Position numbers and translations under genes: made by a program. Shown here piece after piece: positions 34,140 through 46,636 of a DNA stretch of 64,000 nucleotides. This DNA comes from Gnetum montanum (Eukaryota > Streptophyta > Gnetopsida > Gnetales > Gnetaceae). The stretch is taken from contig MNCI01014239.1 in assembly GCA_015680685.1 (NCBI GenBank), positions 158,884-222,883 on the forward strand, in the 5' to 3' direction. Numbering within the stretch: position 1 is the stretch's first letter; the number at the start of each line of letters is the position of its first letter. Under the pieces are notes generated by a model. That model made no database searches. It saw only the letters and a program-made list of their open reading frames with translations, and was not told the DNA's origin.

Positions 34140-36400
34140 ACTTTTCGGAGTAATTAATTTCCTAAGAAGGTTGCTAACCAAAATCCAATCAAATACAACA
34201 TGAGTTAGCATAATAGTATGGATTGAGGGTGGGATTTGATTTGAAAGGGATTCGAAGGAATTTGATATGAATGGAGATGGAGAAATAGGGTTGTTAATCA
34301 CAAGTATATGTGAGGGCTTAGGTGGACTATTGGGGTCGGAAGAAAGGCTTTTTTCTTAGATTAAGTGTTTAAACCACTTGGTTCATGAATCGATTATAGA
34401 TTAATGAACGTAGTAGTGTTGCATTCTTATGGTTGAGGTAGGAGTTCATCTTGCATAGATGGAGTAGGTGGTAGTTATATTGAGGGTGGACGAAGATGTG
34501 TAGGAACAAGAGGAGGATAAGAGTAAAAGGTGGTATCCCTTCTTACATGTGAAGAATGAGTTTCATAATAAATAGGAGGGTAGTAGTAATGTTGGAAAGT
34601 AAAAATGTAACTAGAATATTCACATGGAGATAAGGATTTTTAAACATAATACCCATATGGATCAGGTTATCTCTAAGGATACTGCTACCTTGGTAGTGCC
34701 AGTGCCCATGATTGTAGTTTCCACCACTATTGATATTTCTCATATGGTTGTGGTGGAGTTCCACTTGTATAATACTTTTATTGTTGGTGAAACTACGTTG
34801 AATTGCCTTGAGGATAAGGCAATCTTCTAGGTGTTTACCTTTTTGTGAGTTGTGGATTCAAAGCATACACCCCAAATTCTTGTAAGTGTGACACAATAGT
34901 ACAACATCCCTTAGGATGTTCATAATGGTAGATGTCACACCCATCATCATCATCTAATTCACTTTCTACAACTTCCTCTATTACAACAATCTTGCCCTTA
35001 CCTCTTTGATTGCCATGTTCAGCTTTCTTTTTCCTCCTACAATCACAGTCACTACCTTGTTCTTAGGACTCTTCAGTAATTTTGAGGATAGCCTAAAATA
35101 TTCTATCCATGGAGTTTCATAACTCATCAACCTTGGCCAAAATTTTAGATTGATATTTTTTGAAGTAGCAAAGATTTCTAATTCACCACCTCATCAAGTG
35201 ATGATTCTTCCTCACTATTATAGAATTGAACCTTTCTCTTGTGAATGGAAGGATCGTAGTTGTACTCTTTTGTACTTTCTCATTTTCTTAATTCTCCTTC
35301 CTCTCTAGCTACCTACTCAATCAATCTTTGGATCTAATGGGTCTTAATTATGACAATCATCCTTGGGAATAGATGCTAAGGGTTCTCCTTGTTTCTAATC
35401 AAAGCTCATCTACAATGTGGAAAAGTTGGTCCAGTTGAGAATAACCATGGCCAGGACTTCTATGTAATAAGAAATAGTATTGGCCTATGGTGGCATCTAA
35501 GGGTTTGTGTATTCCTTGTTTCCATCCTTGGATTTGCCATCTCAAGTTGGACACCTAGGAGTATTTTGGTATTTATTATTGAACAACTCAAGCATTATAC
35601 TCCATCATCTAATAGATTCCAATTCTAAGGAATGGTACCAATTTTTTGCTTCTTTAATCAGTGTCCTTAGGAAAACTTTAGATTTTTCCACTTATTTTCT
35701 ATATTTTGCAATGCACATGCATCTTGAAAAGCTTAGAGATGGTTTTGTAGATCTAAGATATATCCCCCTTCAAATCGAGGAGTATTGTTCATGTTTAGTC
35801 TTTTGATCCAACTATCCTTTGTGTATTTTGGGAATTCTTACTACCTCTATAATATTTAGCATACTCTGGGTAGTAAGAAAAGGCTCATTAATGCCATGAT
35901 TCTAGTGCCTACGATGTCCTCTACCACCCCTTCATTCATGGTGGTGGATCTCTCTTGACTACCTATGCCCATAGTCTTGATTTGTTCAATAGCCCCTTTA
36001 ATCATTTTAGTCCCATTGGTCATCTCCATCATGGTTGCACCTCCTACAGTTACAATCAAAGCCAAATGAAGAAGAAGATGATGATGAAGGTGAAGAGGAA
36101 GGAGCACTAGCATCATCACAGTTCCTGCTACCCCCTCTTTAATGATCACAACCATAATCATGATCTTGTTTCTTATCTGCATCCCTACCCTGACTTCCCT
36201 TCTTGGATCCTCCTTTTTCATTGGATCCATTCTTTTTAGAACTAGGATTGTGAATCATGGATTGTAGGTTCTAGTTTTGACCTCCTTCACTAAAGTTAAA
36301 GTGTGGAATTTCACTAAATGGAAAGAAACCTAGAGAAGGGTTCTCCATCATCTTTTTGGTATGGTAGGAATGGGGAATCAGTGAACCACTTTTCCTTCAT
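34140..36400 (-). pseudogene. gag: Element B2 gag, broken
   Basis: Minus strand, heavily decayed. Matches to the better preserved gag of B3: NEPFLTTQSMLNIIEVVRIP near 35830-35890, AKNWYHSLELESIR near 35620-35650, and a LLHRSPGHGYSQLDQLFHIV stretch near 35410-35480. The Tyr/Pro/Gln-rich C-terminal tail with TPRRLPYPQGN follows at about 34140-34850. Plus-strand frames at 35389-35806 and the His/Leu-rich minus frame at 35856-36230 are by-products. Confidence 0.65.
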
Positions 36401-36884
36401 AGATTCATAGCATTGTTCTAACTACTAATCCTTGAGATGTTGTGCCTTAGTGGGATGATAATCCTTAGCATCACTATCTTGTATAACATACTCAACATGA
36501 AGTCCTTGAAGGCCCAAATGCACAAGAGTTTGTTGGAGCATCGTAGGAATAGATCGATTGGGCAACAACACAACATTGCCCTCCATGTCATGCCACTACA
36601 ACTATTCATCCTAATATAGGATGAAGATGAAATTAGATACATACTCATTGGGATGAGCATATACCACTCTATATTGTTGAGGCACCTATTGATGAACTCC
36701 GTTAGACCTCGATGGAGAATTTCTCCTATGAGAAGAAGACATTTTATTTTAGAAAATAAAAATGTAGTGTGCTTCTTTAAAATTTTTGTAGTAATTGTAA
36801 TGTATAATATGAATTTTATGGTTGGTTTCAATGATTTGAATAATTTTCACTAAATCCTAAATAGTGCATGTAACAACTAAAATG

Positions 36885-36903
36885 TCTTTGGCAACATTGC
36901 CAA
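36885..36903 (-). promoter_or_regulatory. Primer binding site of element B2, tRNA-Asp type
   Basis: Read on the minus strand, TTGGCAATGTTGCCAAAGA abuts the 5' LTR and matches TTGGCGCCGTTGCCGGGGA, the complement of the plant tRNA-Asp 3' end used by Athila elements, at 13 of 19 positions. Most mismatches are G-to-A or C-to-T. Confidence 0.72.
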
Positions 36904-37711
36904 TGATGAGCACAAGGTACCCCTACATCCAACCATACAAATCATAAGCATTCACGCACAATCTGCTTGAACTTCATAGACCTTAAGTTCTAGGAAGTGA
37001 AATCTAATTAGGATGATTATTGTCATCTCAGTTCCACTCATGAGGTGCAAGTATATGATTAAGTGCAACTAAGGTATATGATTTTTATTATTTTATATTT
37101 TATAAGTTTAATCACCTAGAACAAGAATCAAAGGTAGAGGAATTTAATATCTAATTAATCTACTACCTAGCTAGCCTAACACAAGTACCCATTCCCACTC
37201 TTTTGACACATATTGAATGCATATAGCATTGCTAGGTTACCAAACATTAAGCGTTTCTAGGTTACCAAGTACTACACATATGCTCCAGGTGGTCATGCTT
37301 GTGTTCATTAACAATTGAAAATTAATTACTCAATTAAAGTGCATTAAGGTAAAATGTATGAATATTAAATGAATTAAAGAAAACATTAATCTATTCTCGG
37401 TGATGTAAGGATTATCAAAAGAGCTTATCTTTACTTATGTTACATTGTTGTGTTCAGGTCCATCAGCACTCAAATAAAGATCTGTACACACATAGACTCC
37501 TACTATGGGAACTTAAAAATATTCTAACTCTGGAATGGCTAAACTACAATAACTTCATTACTCTATGTAAAAAATTAATAATAAAAATCATGTGTCAAAG
37601 TGCTATATTTATAGCCTAGCATATACCCTATGATATCGGATATTCAACATTGCATCTTGGGGACAGATATCGGGTATCTGATATCAAAGCATATCTAAAT
37701 AGGACTCATCC
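36904..37711 (-). repeat. Element B2 5' LTR
   Basis: Plus-strand start TGATGAGCACAAGGTACCCC, end AGGACTCATCC. Collinear with 27837-28691. Confidence 0.85.
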
Positions 37712-38184
37712 GTGAATAAAGCTAAGTTACAAGGGTTAAATGCTTACGATAATAACTTTCTTTAAAAAATAATCAATTCAATTCATGGTTACTAACGTTT
37801 TGGGAGAAATTTAACAATGACCTTAATCAATTAATATTTATACTAATGGGTAAGAGTTACCTAGATTGGTGTATTCTTGTCTTACCAACATCTCTTGAAA
37901 TTGATGAATCTTGATGAGGAGTAATCAAATCTTCATCAAGCAATGATATCCATGAAATAATTTTGTTGACTGTTGGGATCTATGTCTTTTGTAGATGTCT
38001 AATCCATTATTCATGAAATCAATGGAAAGGTATCTTTTGGCTTACATCTCAGACATATGGTGCATCCAGTGATAATCAATGACTTTTCCTATGTGGTGGC
38101 TTCATGGTTCATCATCAGGTTCATGTTGTAATCAACCCATGATTTTGAATGGCCCTTGATTTGTGGTTTTCTTTGATATTAATT
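37712..38184. other. Unassigned sequence between B2 and an orphan LTR
   Basis: No coding match. The end next to the LTR, read on the minus strand, begins TAATATCAAAG, resembling an initiator-Met primer site (TGGTATCAGAG) with three G-to-A changes, so this may be the 5' untranslated region of the element owning the LTR at 38185-38755. Confidence 0.4.
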
Positions 38185-38755
38185 ATGATATCCCATCCCC
38201 AAATGTTATGGCAAATATCAAATATACATTATATTAGACATTATGCATAAGAAGACAATATACCAAATGTCAAATATATGTAACATTTGACATTATGCAT
38301 AATGAAAATAATAGGGAAAATGTAGAAAGAGAAAGAAAAGAATGCTTTATTGATATGGAATGGAGTATATAGATCATGCTTTGAGGATGTTCCTTGGGGT
38401 TTTCTTCCTTCAACATCTATCCCTTAGAGACAATCCAGCACTGCCACCATGGTTAAGCCTATAATTGGCTAGAAGGGATGGCTAGTCCACTTCCTGTTCC
38501 ACTTTACCTAGCACCCATGACTCACCTTTACCAACTCCACCACTCCATGTTGGGATGACCTCTATGCCTAAGTATAAATTCCTTAGGTCAAACCCCAAAA
38601 GGTCATCTCAAGAGACATCCATTTTTACAATGCACCATTTCAAGTCTTAATTACGACACATCATTTTGGGTCTTGTTACGATAATGATAATATTTGTTAT
38701 GAAGAGGCACCATCTTCATTATGCAATAGCACCATTTGGAAATGGGGACGTTACA
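38185..38755 (-). repeat. Orphan LTR inserted in copia
   Basis: 571 bp. On the minus strand it starts TGTAACGTCCCC and ends GGGATATCA, and has an AATAAA signal. It interrupts the copia element exactly within a KKLIKND block at 38756. A Met-type primer site seems to follow on the minus strand, so it is more likely a 5' LTR than a solo LTR, but no partner LTR or target duplication was found. Confidence 0.6.
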
Positions 38756-38756
38756 A

Positions 38757-40279
38757 TATCATTCTTGATTAACTTCTTAATGTTGAGGTAGGAGGCATGA
38801 CCTAACCTCTAATGCCATAATCTTGAGAGAAATTCATGAGAAGAATTTGATTGACAAATATGAGTATTTAAAAATTCAGCACCTTTTCAAGACTCTGCTT
38901 CCAAAAAGTAAATGTGATTGTTCCATTTTTTTATTTTTGCAATAATAAAATTACCATTGGAAATACTACATAGATCATCATGAAAAATCATTTGATTTCC
39001 TCTACTAACAATATGACCAATTGATAACCATGAACTTGATAACTAAGAAACATAGTAAACATCATGTACATTAATTTTGTGGCCATTAGGAAGTGTAATC
39101 ATTACATTACCAATTCTTTCTATCTTTACACTTACACCATTTCCTACCTTAATGCTTCCGATAGTACTACTTGGAGTATAACTAATAAAATTCTTTTTAA
39201 ATGGAATCAGATGATTTGAACAACCACTATATATGATCCCTGTATGAGGAGTAAATTCTTTGTTCATTTGCTATGTAGAAAAATTGAAGTTTGAATCTTT
39301 ACCTTTTTATTGATCTTGTAATTCTTGAGAGTTTCTTTAAGGCTGAGAAGAATCTTCACTTGACTTTGATGAATCATTTGGAGTGTAGGAAGGGAATCCT
39401 ACCTTCCACTAGTATTTATCTTCATAATGTCCTTTCTTCTTACAATGTTTTTACTATGGAATATTTGATGATGACGCTTCATGCTAATTTCTTGGAGTGA
39501 AGTTAAATCTTCCTCCTCTTTGGCCTCTTCCTCCTTTGAAATTACTTCTTCCTCTTAAACCTTAAAATTTGGAATTTAGAATTTGAGGTGAATCTTGAGT
39601 TCTTTCATCTTTAAAATTTGAACTTCTACCTCTACCTCTTCCTCTATTATTTCTTAGAAAATAAACTTGTTTATTTTGGCTTTGATTATCTTTCCTTTTC
39701 AAATCTTCCAAAATTCTAACTTGAGATACTAATTTATCAATTGTAATATTATCTAAGTCTTTATTTTGAACAATATTCATCATAGTATGTTTGAACCTTC
39801 CATCATTATATAGAACATGAAATATTTTATCTAACTTTTATCTTTTACTATATTGACATCCATATGCATCTCGATTATTTTGCAAGAATACATCTTAGCA
39901 AATAATTTCTCAATGTTTTCATCTATACTAGGTATAATATCTTGAAATGCTTGTCTATACCTCAATTTCTTGATTTGAATGTTTGCGATGAAAGCTCCTT
40001 TATACTCTTGATGTAGTAGATCCCAAGTTTCTTTAGCATTTGGCATGTCTATGATTCTTAAATCAATAGCTTAATGTGCATATAATCATATTTGCTAAGG
40101 TGTCCTTCCTTCTATCTTCTTGAAGATTTCTTTTTTTGCTATCTATTCAAAGAATTTATATTTGCAAATTCTTGATATCCATGGTCCATAATGTCCCAAT
40201 GCTCATTGATTTGGAGTAAAGTCCTCATAAGCTATGTCCAGTAGATGAAGTGTTGGCTTCCATTGAAGATTATTATGCA
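38757..40279 (-). pseudogene. Ty1/copia gag, protease and pre-integrase region, broken
   Basis: Minus strand, amino-terminal half of a copia polyprotein. The gag part at 40046-39562 reads AKETWDLLHQEYKG, KLRYRQAFQDI and ITIDKLVSQVRILEDLKRK, then a GRGRGR nucleic-acid-binding tail. Protease at 39267-39043 has IIYSGCSNHLI, where the catalytic loop is usually LDSGCSNHM, so the Asp is now Tyr, followed by KVGNGVSVKIERIG. A pre-integrase block near 38760-38830 reads RLGHASYLNIKKLIKND after a stop. The gag start was split off by B3 and lies at 46657-46637. Confidence 0.82.
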
Positions 40280-40284
40280 CTTTG
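40280..40284. repeat. Target site duplication of element B3 (CTTTG)
   Basis: CTTTG occurs here and at 46637-46641, a perfect pair flanking TGATGA...TCCTCA. Removing the insertion restores the copia gag phase (MSKDIPK then CIIIFNG). Confidence 0.92.
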
Positions 40285-41199
40285 TGATGAGTGGTGAGGT
40301 ACCCCTACACTCAACCATATGCATACAAGCATTTCACACACAATCTGGCTGAACTCTGTAGATGGGCTAGTTGTGGTCTCTAGATAATTACTCGCTAATA
40401 GTAGTTTTTTGTCTTCCCACTTGGACTAGTACTTGCTTTATCACGTATGGTTTAGTCCAAAGTGAGGTGTATGATGTGGTTTCTATCCTAGTGCTACTCT
40501 TGGAGGCAATAGAAAATAACTTGTTAAGATAAGAGAGAAGGGGTGAAGAAAGTCTAAACTATCCTAAGTACGATGAGAATCTGTTCCTTAATCATCCGTA
40601 CACATCTTGGACCTCGTGCATGACTACCACTAGGATTACCAAGCACATGGCCTAGGTACGCTATTGGGATACCAAGTAGTCACACTTGAATGTTCGTGAT
40701 TAATTCATACTCATTTTGCATTTAAGGAGTTTAGTGGGAAGAGATATTAACTACGAAAGCAATAAATAACAATAACAGTTAAATAATTAAACTAAGTGAA
40801 TGCTCCAATGATGAAGTAATCTTGATCTTCATTTCTGGTCATGCACATGTCCAAGTACGTCACACTCGAATAAAGATGTCATATAATTACAATCATCACA
40901 CTACGGGCATGCATTGGGGGAAAGGGTTGAAAGGAAAAACTGACAAAAAGATCCTACTCTAATACTAAACCGACTCTTGAAAATTTGACTATTTCCCATG
41001 CACCCCATTGTGTATTTATAGGCTCACACGGGAACCACGATATCGCATACACGATATCGTGGCTGCAATATTGGGGGTCTAATATCAGGACTCATCAGAT
41101 ATCAAGGATCTGATAATAGGGGTCTAATAAGAGGGATCCAATATTAGCACTTGGTTAATAAGGGTCCAATATCAGCACCTGACAAACCACGATTCATCA
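40285..41199 (-). repeat. Element B3 3' LTR
   Basis: 915 bp, plus-strand ends TGATGAGTGG and GATTCATCA. The minus-strand TATA box is at 41014-41021, with CGATATCG and related repeats between it and the U3 end (41036-41190). Confidence 0.93.
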
Positions 41200-42599
41200 T
41201 ACCCCATGACTAAATAACAACTCATCCTCGAGTTAAACAAAATGAGAATGAGTCTAATTGATTACAAAGTGGATAGGTATGGGATTATTAACTAACTAGT
41301 AATTATTCATGCTATAGTGTGGCATTGAACAAAACAAAATTGGGACACAGACACAGAATTACAAAACTTTGTTGGAACTCATGTGGTTCCAGATGGTGGG
41401 GGTTCCTCCATGGGTGCTTTTCCTTTGTCCTGCATGCCAAGCTTCTAAGATTGATACCATTGAAGAAGTTCCTAATGTTTCTCCTCTTCTATCCAAGGAT
41501 TATGAGCCATCCATGCTAATGTTCCAATGTTTGATGGAGTCAGCACTTCCCATGGACACAGCAGCTACAAGAACATTTGATTGGCCTTGACATGCTATGC
41601 CACAAATAGCCATTGTTCCTCTCCATAGGCTTGGGCCGTGACCTCTCCACCTTTTTTTAGCAAAATTTTTTAGTGATAGGAGGTCCCTGATGGATGTTGA
41701 ATGACTATGCCTCCTGCTCTACATGTTCTGCATGAGGTCCTTGGCCTTTGCCTTCCCCTAGATGTTCAATTGCACCTTGAGAAGGTCGTCCTTGTTTTCC
41801 TATTTTAGGGCCCATCTACAATCACACAAAGATCAATTGTTAGTAAGGTTATTGAAATAAGTTCAATTATTTCATACCTTAATCATTACATTTAATAAAT
41901 GTTGAATTCTTTACTTAGTGTGATTTTAGAGTTAGAAATTTTTTCAAGGAAGTTTCCTTAAAATTTTAATGTTGGACCTGGTTTGTTTAGGTGACACATT
42001 AATGGACATGTAATGGTTTTGAGAAATGTTTGATAAAATGATGACAAAGGAAAGAATAGATTTGGAAATGAAGTGCTCGAAGGGTATAAAATGATGTGGT
42101 GGTGTGCAACAAGTACAAATTACAAAATTCATGCAAGTGGATCCTCCCCAAAGCAAGTTCCAACCTATAATGCCCTTACATAGGCACACCTGAAAATGTT
42201 CATAGGCACTAGAAGGGTTAAATGTAATCCACACCAGTTACACAAAACACACACATGTAGATACCACCGTGATGAGGTATGAATTCAATGCTACACAAGA
42301 CACGAGTCACAAATTCATGAACAATGAGATGAGGTGAATTGTAGAAGGGATTGCAAAGATTGGAGCATGAGGTAACTAACTTAGGGCACAATGAATCCTC
42401 AGTGTAAGGCATGATTAATGTGTCATTAACCTATAGCTCAAAAATTAGGACCAAGTCCATTCCTCTGATCAATGACATTGCATTGCTTCATCCCAATGAT
42501 AGAAAACAATGAGAGCATCATGATGGCAAGGTGTACGATCACTTGGCATTTCATACAAGGGAGAAGTGATTTTTCTTTGTGTCACTCTTCTTCTCTTTT

Positions 42600-42630
<31 letters not shown>

Positions 42631-43190
42631 TTTGATTAAGTGCTTAATCCAGAGAAGCCACCTACCTTCAGGCATGGGTGCATGTCTTTCCAATGGGACC
42701 CCCTTGAATAGCATTGAGTGTCCTTGATTGAGTACCTTTTGATTACTCTTACTCCCATTTTTCATTAGATCTACAAGATGTTAGTACAACCAAGCTACAT
42801 GATAACTCCCATGGATGTCACCAAAGGGAATCCACAAGTCCCCTTGATGTCACACCCTCGCCATTCTCTCTTAGTCCATCCTTCTTTGCTCTAGGAATAA
42901 TAAACACAAGGTTACTTTAAGTTTTAATAATTAGGAATATCATTGTACCCAAGGTAGAACCTCTTATTAATGGAATGGATAAGTGGATGTTGTGGGCTCG
43001 CTATTCAAGTAATTAGTTACCTAAGACTTGATAGCAGAGAACAATACCTCAACCAATGAGTCACATGAGTGCTTTATACATAGATGAGATTACTCATAAA
43101 AAGATAAAAATATAGAAAGATAAAGCAATAAATTAAAATGTAAAAAACTGGAAAACAAAAATTTAAAAAAAATAAAGAAATAGAAAAACA
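41200..43190 (-). mobile_element. Element B3 3' untranslated region
   Basis: Non-coding and collinear in blocks with B2 28692-30560. Frames at 41319-41590, 41944-42412 and 42469-42765 have no domain and no conserved counterpart. Confidence 0.65.
42605..42630. repeat. (CT)13 microsatellite
   Basis: A clean run of CT dinucleotides inside the B3 3' region; B2 has only a loose purine/pyrimidine stretch at the matching place. Confidence 0.93.
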
Positions 43191-45542
43191 TTTATTAATT
43201 TTGTGTTAGAATGGAGGATGCCCCTCATAGCTAAACGGTTGAGCATGGCTAGAATTAATAAATGGAAGGTTGGGATCCTAGCATTTTGGAAACATTGGAG
43301 TCCAATCATATCCAAACCATTGGGTATCTTTTGAGGTGGTGGTAGGAATATACCCAAATTGGGGTTCACACACTTGATTATAGTAAGCATAGTAGGGTAG
43401 ATTATAAGATGTGGTCATGTGATAAGGAGCTGACCCACTATGGCACCCGTAACTGTAAGATGGTATGTAAGGATCAATATGTCTCCCTTCATGGCTAGAT
43501 TCACTGGGCCACATGGTTGTTGGAGTATTGATTGGTGGCCTTGAGAAGGTAACATAAGGCATTGTGTTCAAAGAGGAAGATGCACCACAATGTTGGACTT
43601 ATGCTAGGTTGGAGAATATAGTGGTCTTGGAACTGTGTTGTCCCTTCTTATGGTCATGTTTAAAGAAGGGCTGCCTTCAATGTTGAAAAGGTTTCCCACT
43701 ACTGTTGATAGTAGAAGCACAAGTAACATTCATGGGTTGATGCTATGTTTCAAACCCTTCTGGAACAACTATTGGTGATGGAGAAGGAGGTGAAGGATGA
43801 GAATATTATTGTTGAGGAAAAGTGTAAGGTACATGAGGTGGAAACCCTGGCGGAGAGGGTATGAGTGGATAGTATTCTAGAGAATGATAATGATGAGGTC
43901 AAGTAGAGGATGATGATTCGGTTGGAGAAACAAGGTGTTGAACATAGTAAGCATTTGATGTTGGGGCATACAAAGGATATAGTCGGGTTGGCGACGGCTT
44001 CTTCCACGATTGGGGCTTTTGCCACTGTGGTTGAACCCAATATTTTTGTATGAAATCTGGCTATAACATTCCTACCCAATGCTCATGTCAGTGTGAAAAA
44101 ATTGGGCATTGTCCTTTGGGGTGATCATATAGAAAAATGTTGCATTGATATGAGAAGTTGGCAGTTGAATTCTTATTATTATTATCTTCTATCCTTTGTT
44201 CTGATTATTGCGTGATGTCTTGTTTTGTTTCTCCATTTGGCATAGTTGTGCCTCTACTATTTTTAGCATATTCTCCATATTTTCCATGCACCCACTCCAT
44301 CATCTTATTGGTCTTTTCCTTGATTTCATCTAGTGATTGTTGCATTGGCAAAGGTTGAAATGGTTTCACTTCATCAAGGTGAGTTGATTTCTCCTCTTTA
44401 TGGTTATGGACCTTTTCTAATTCAAGATTTTGGTCTCATTGAGAGCTTTCAATATTCTCCCATTTAGCCATTTCTCCTTCTTCTTTTGCTACCCACTTAA
44501 TAAGATCTTGGAGTTGGTGGGTTTGTAGCTCATATAGTTGACCTCGGGCATACATCCCTAGGGTCTCCCTTGTTTCATTATGGAGACCATCAATAATGTG
44601 GTACATTAGCCTTTCGTCGGAGAACTCATGGACTGGGCAGTTGTTTAACAGTGCATAATATCTTTCTAGGGCCATATCTAAGGGTTCATGTTATGCTTGT
44701 TTCCATTCTTGGATTTTTTTCCTTAAGGCTGACACTCTTGCATAGGTTTGATATCTTTTGTTGAAAAGCTCTACCATTGTTGGTCAATGTTCGATTGATT
44801 TTGGCTTTAACGACCTATACCATACTTTTGCGTGGCCAATGAGTATCATAGGAAAGAGCTTAAGTTTTTTCCATCCATTATCAATGTTGTTCCATGCACA
44901 GGCATCGTAGAAGGCTCGTAAATGTTGTTGTAGATCTAATTCATAGCCTCTGGAAAACTTAGGAAAGTTATTTAAGTTAAGCATAGGTGGACAACTTTCC
45001 TTGTGATGCCTGCAGGATATTCGAATGACCTCTTGTATAGGCATTAGGCTCTTAGTGACCAGCATGGATTCATCATCACTAAGTGGATTATGAGTTTGTG
45101 CATTGGGATGATGTTGTCCTTGTTTGTGTTGGCGTTCTTGATTTTCTTTGTGAGCTTGATTTTTAGTTCTACGCCAATCCCTTAAAAGATAGTCATTCGT
45201 GTTACAATTCGACGTTGAAGGAGTAGAGAAAGAGAAGGAACTATAAAACTCATTATGACTTTTGTAAGTCTTCCAATCATCCCCAAATAAGTTCTTGTTA
45301 GTTATCAAGAAGGTCATAGGCCTTTTGGGCCTCCTCGTTCTATGGGATGTCTCATCCTTACTAGAGGTGTCAGAGTTGGATGACAAAAGTATTTGAGTAT
45401 CATTGGGGTGTTCATGAATGTAGGGGACTCCTACATAAGGTTGAGTACTTCAAAATTTCTTGTCATCATCATATAATTTGTTGGTTCTCCAATGAATTGC
45501 CTTACTCATTTTTGCGTTGTCAAAGTCTTGTGAGAGAGACAT
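43191..45542 (-). pseudogene. gag: Element B3 gag, partly open
   Basis: Capsid polyprotein on the minus strand. The likely start is the Met at 45542 (MSLSQDFDNAKM). After one stop the frame at 45386-44784 runs 200 residues: Ser/Lys-rich start, ESMLVTKSLMPIQEVIRIS, NLNNFPKFSRGYELD, IGHAKVWYRSLKPKSIEH, then a stop and KKIQEWKQA, and MALERYYALLNNCPVHEF with IIDGLHNETRETLGMYA at 44436-44675. This is the Athila gag core. The tail (43278-43571 and around) is Tyr/Pro/Ser-rich. It is the best preserved gag of the family here, yet has at least three stops. Confidence 0.8.
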
Positions 45543-45667
45543 GGTTGTGAATTTGTGTGTGATTTAATTGCAATTATTATTATTATTATTATTTTCTAAA
45601 AGATATATCGTTAATAATTTGTTACAGCGATCTTGTATGATATAACTAGTCCAAATAACTAACACCA

Positions 45668-45686
45668 TCCCTGAACATGGCTCCAA
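45668..45686 (-). promoter_or_regulatory. Primer binding site of element B3, tRNA-Asp type
   Basis: Minus strand TTGGAGCCATGTTCAGGGA, directly beside the 5' LTR, matches the tRNA-Asp complement at 13 of 19 positions and aligns with the B2 site. Confidence 0.68.
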
Positions 45687-46636
45687 TGATGAGTGGTGAG
45701 GTACCCCTACACTCAACCATACAAATACGAGTGTATCATGCATGATCCAGTCAAACTCTGCAAATGGGCTAGTTGTGGTATCTAGATAGTTACTCACTTA
45801 TCATAGTTCGCTATCTTCCCACCTGGACTAGCACTTGCTTTTTCACATATCGTTTAGTCCAAAGTGAGGTGTATGATGTGGTTTCTATCCTAGTGCTACT
45901 CTTGGAGGCAATAGAAAATAACTTGTTAAGCTAAGAGATAAAGGGTGAAGAAAGTCTATGCTAGCCTAAGTATGATGAGCATCTGTTCCTTAATCATCTG
46001 TATGCATCTTGGACCTCGTGCATGGCCTAGGTATGCTTCTAGGATACCAAGTAGTCACACTTGAATGCTCATGATTAAGTCATACTCATTCCACATTTAA
46101 GGAGTTTAGGGTGAAGAGATATTAACTACGAAAGCAATAAATAACAATACAAATTAAATAATTAAACTAAGTGAATGCTGCAATGATGAAGTAATCTTGA
46201 TCTTTATTTCTGGTCATGTGCATGTCCAAGTACATCACACATGAATAAAGGTGTTGTGCAATTACAATCATCACACTACAGGCATGCACTAGGGGAAAGG
46301 GTTGAGAGGAAAAACTGACAAAAAGATCCTACTCTAATACTAAATTAACTCTTGAAAAGTTGGCTATTTCCCATGCACCCCATTGTGTATTTATAGGCTC
46401 ACATGGGAGCCACGATATTGCATACACGATATCGCTTATCAGGCCTCAGGACTCATCAGATATTAGGGGTCCGATTACAAGTGTCATGCAATATCGTGGC
46501 TGCAATATCGGGGGTCCAATATTGAGACTCATCAGATATTAGGGGTTCGATAACAAGGGTCCAATAATAGGGGTCCGATATCAACACCTGGTTAACAAGG
46601 GTCTGATATTAGGACTTGACAAACCACGATTCCTCA
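45687..46636 (-). repeat. Element B3 5' LTR
   Basis: 950 bp, longer than its partner by 35 bp mainly in the GATATC-rich U3 tract (46405-46620), where extra GATATTAGGGGTCC-like units are present. Minus-strand TATA box at 46388-46395. Confidence 0.93.

Larger units (their letters stand above)
27837..37711 (-). mobile_element. Element B2: Athila-lineage Ty3/gypsy LTR retrotransposon, full length but decayed
   Basis: A 9.9-kb minus-strand element with LTRs at 27837-28691 and 36904-37711, a primer site like tRNA-Asp, and the order gag, protease, RT, RNase H, integrase, long 3' region, polypurine tract. It is the reference copy for B0, B1 and B3. It has stops in every domain, RT box FIND in place of FMDD, and integrase Glu to Lys. 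There is no envelope-like ORF in the 1.9-kb 3' region, although some Athila elements have one there. Confidence 0.88.
40285..46636 (-). mobile_element. Element B3: gag-only Athila derivative
   Basis: A 6.35-kb minus-strand element with LTRs at 40285-41199 and 45687-46636 and a perfect CTTTG duplication, inserted in copia gag. Internal sequence holds gag and a long 3' region matching B2 (for example the CTTCAGGCATGGGT block), but protease, RT, RNase H and integrase are absent: the 3' region joins the gag tail near 43190. It would have depended on proteins from full-length relatives. Confidence 0.9.

Noticed and set aside
35856-36230. 124-residue His/Leu/Met-rich minus-strand protein
   Set aside because: It is an out-of-phase reading of the gag region of B2; the correct frame aligns with B3 gag.
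38185-38755. Simple solo LTR with a target duplication
   Set aside because: No matching 5-bp flanks were found, and a primer-site-like sequence follows on the minus strand, so a broken element is more likely.
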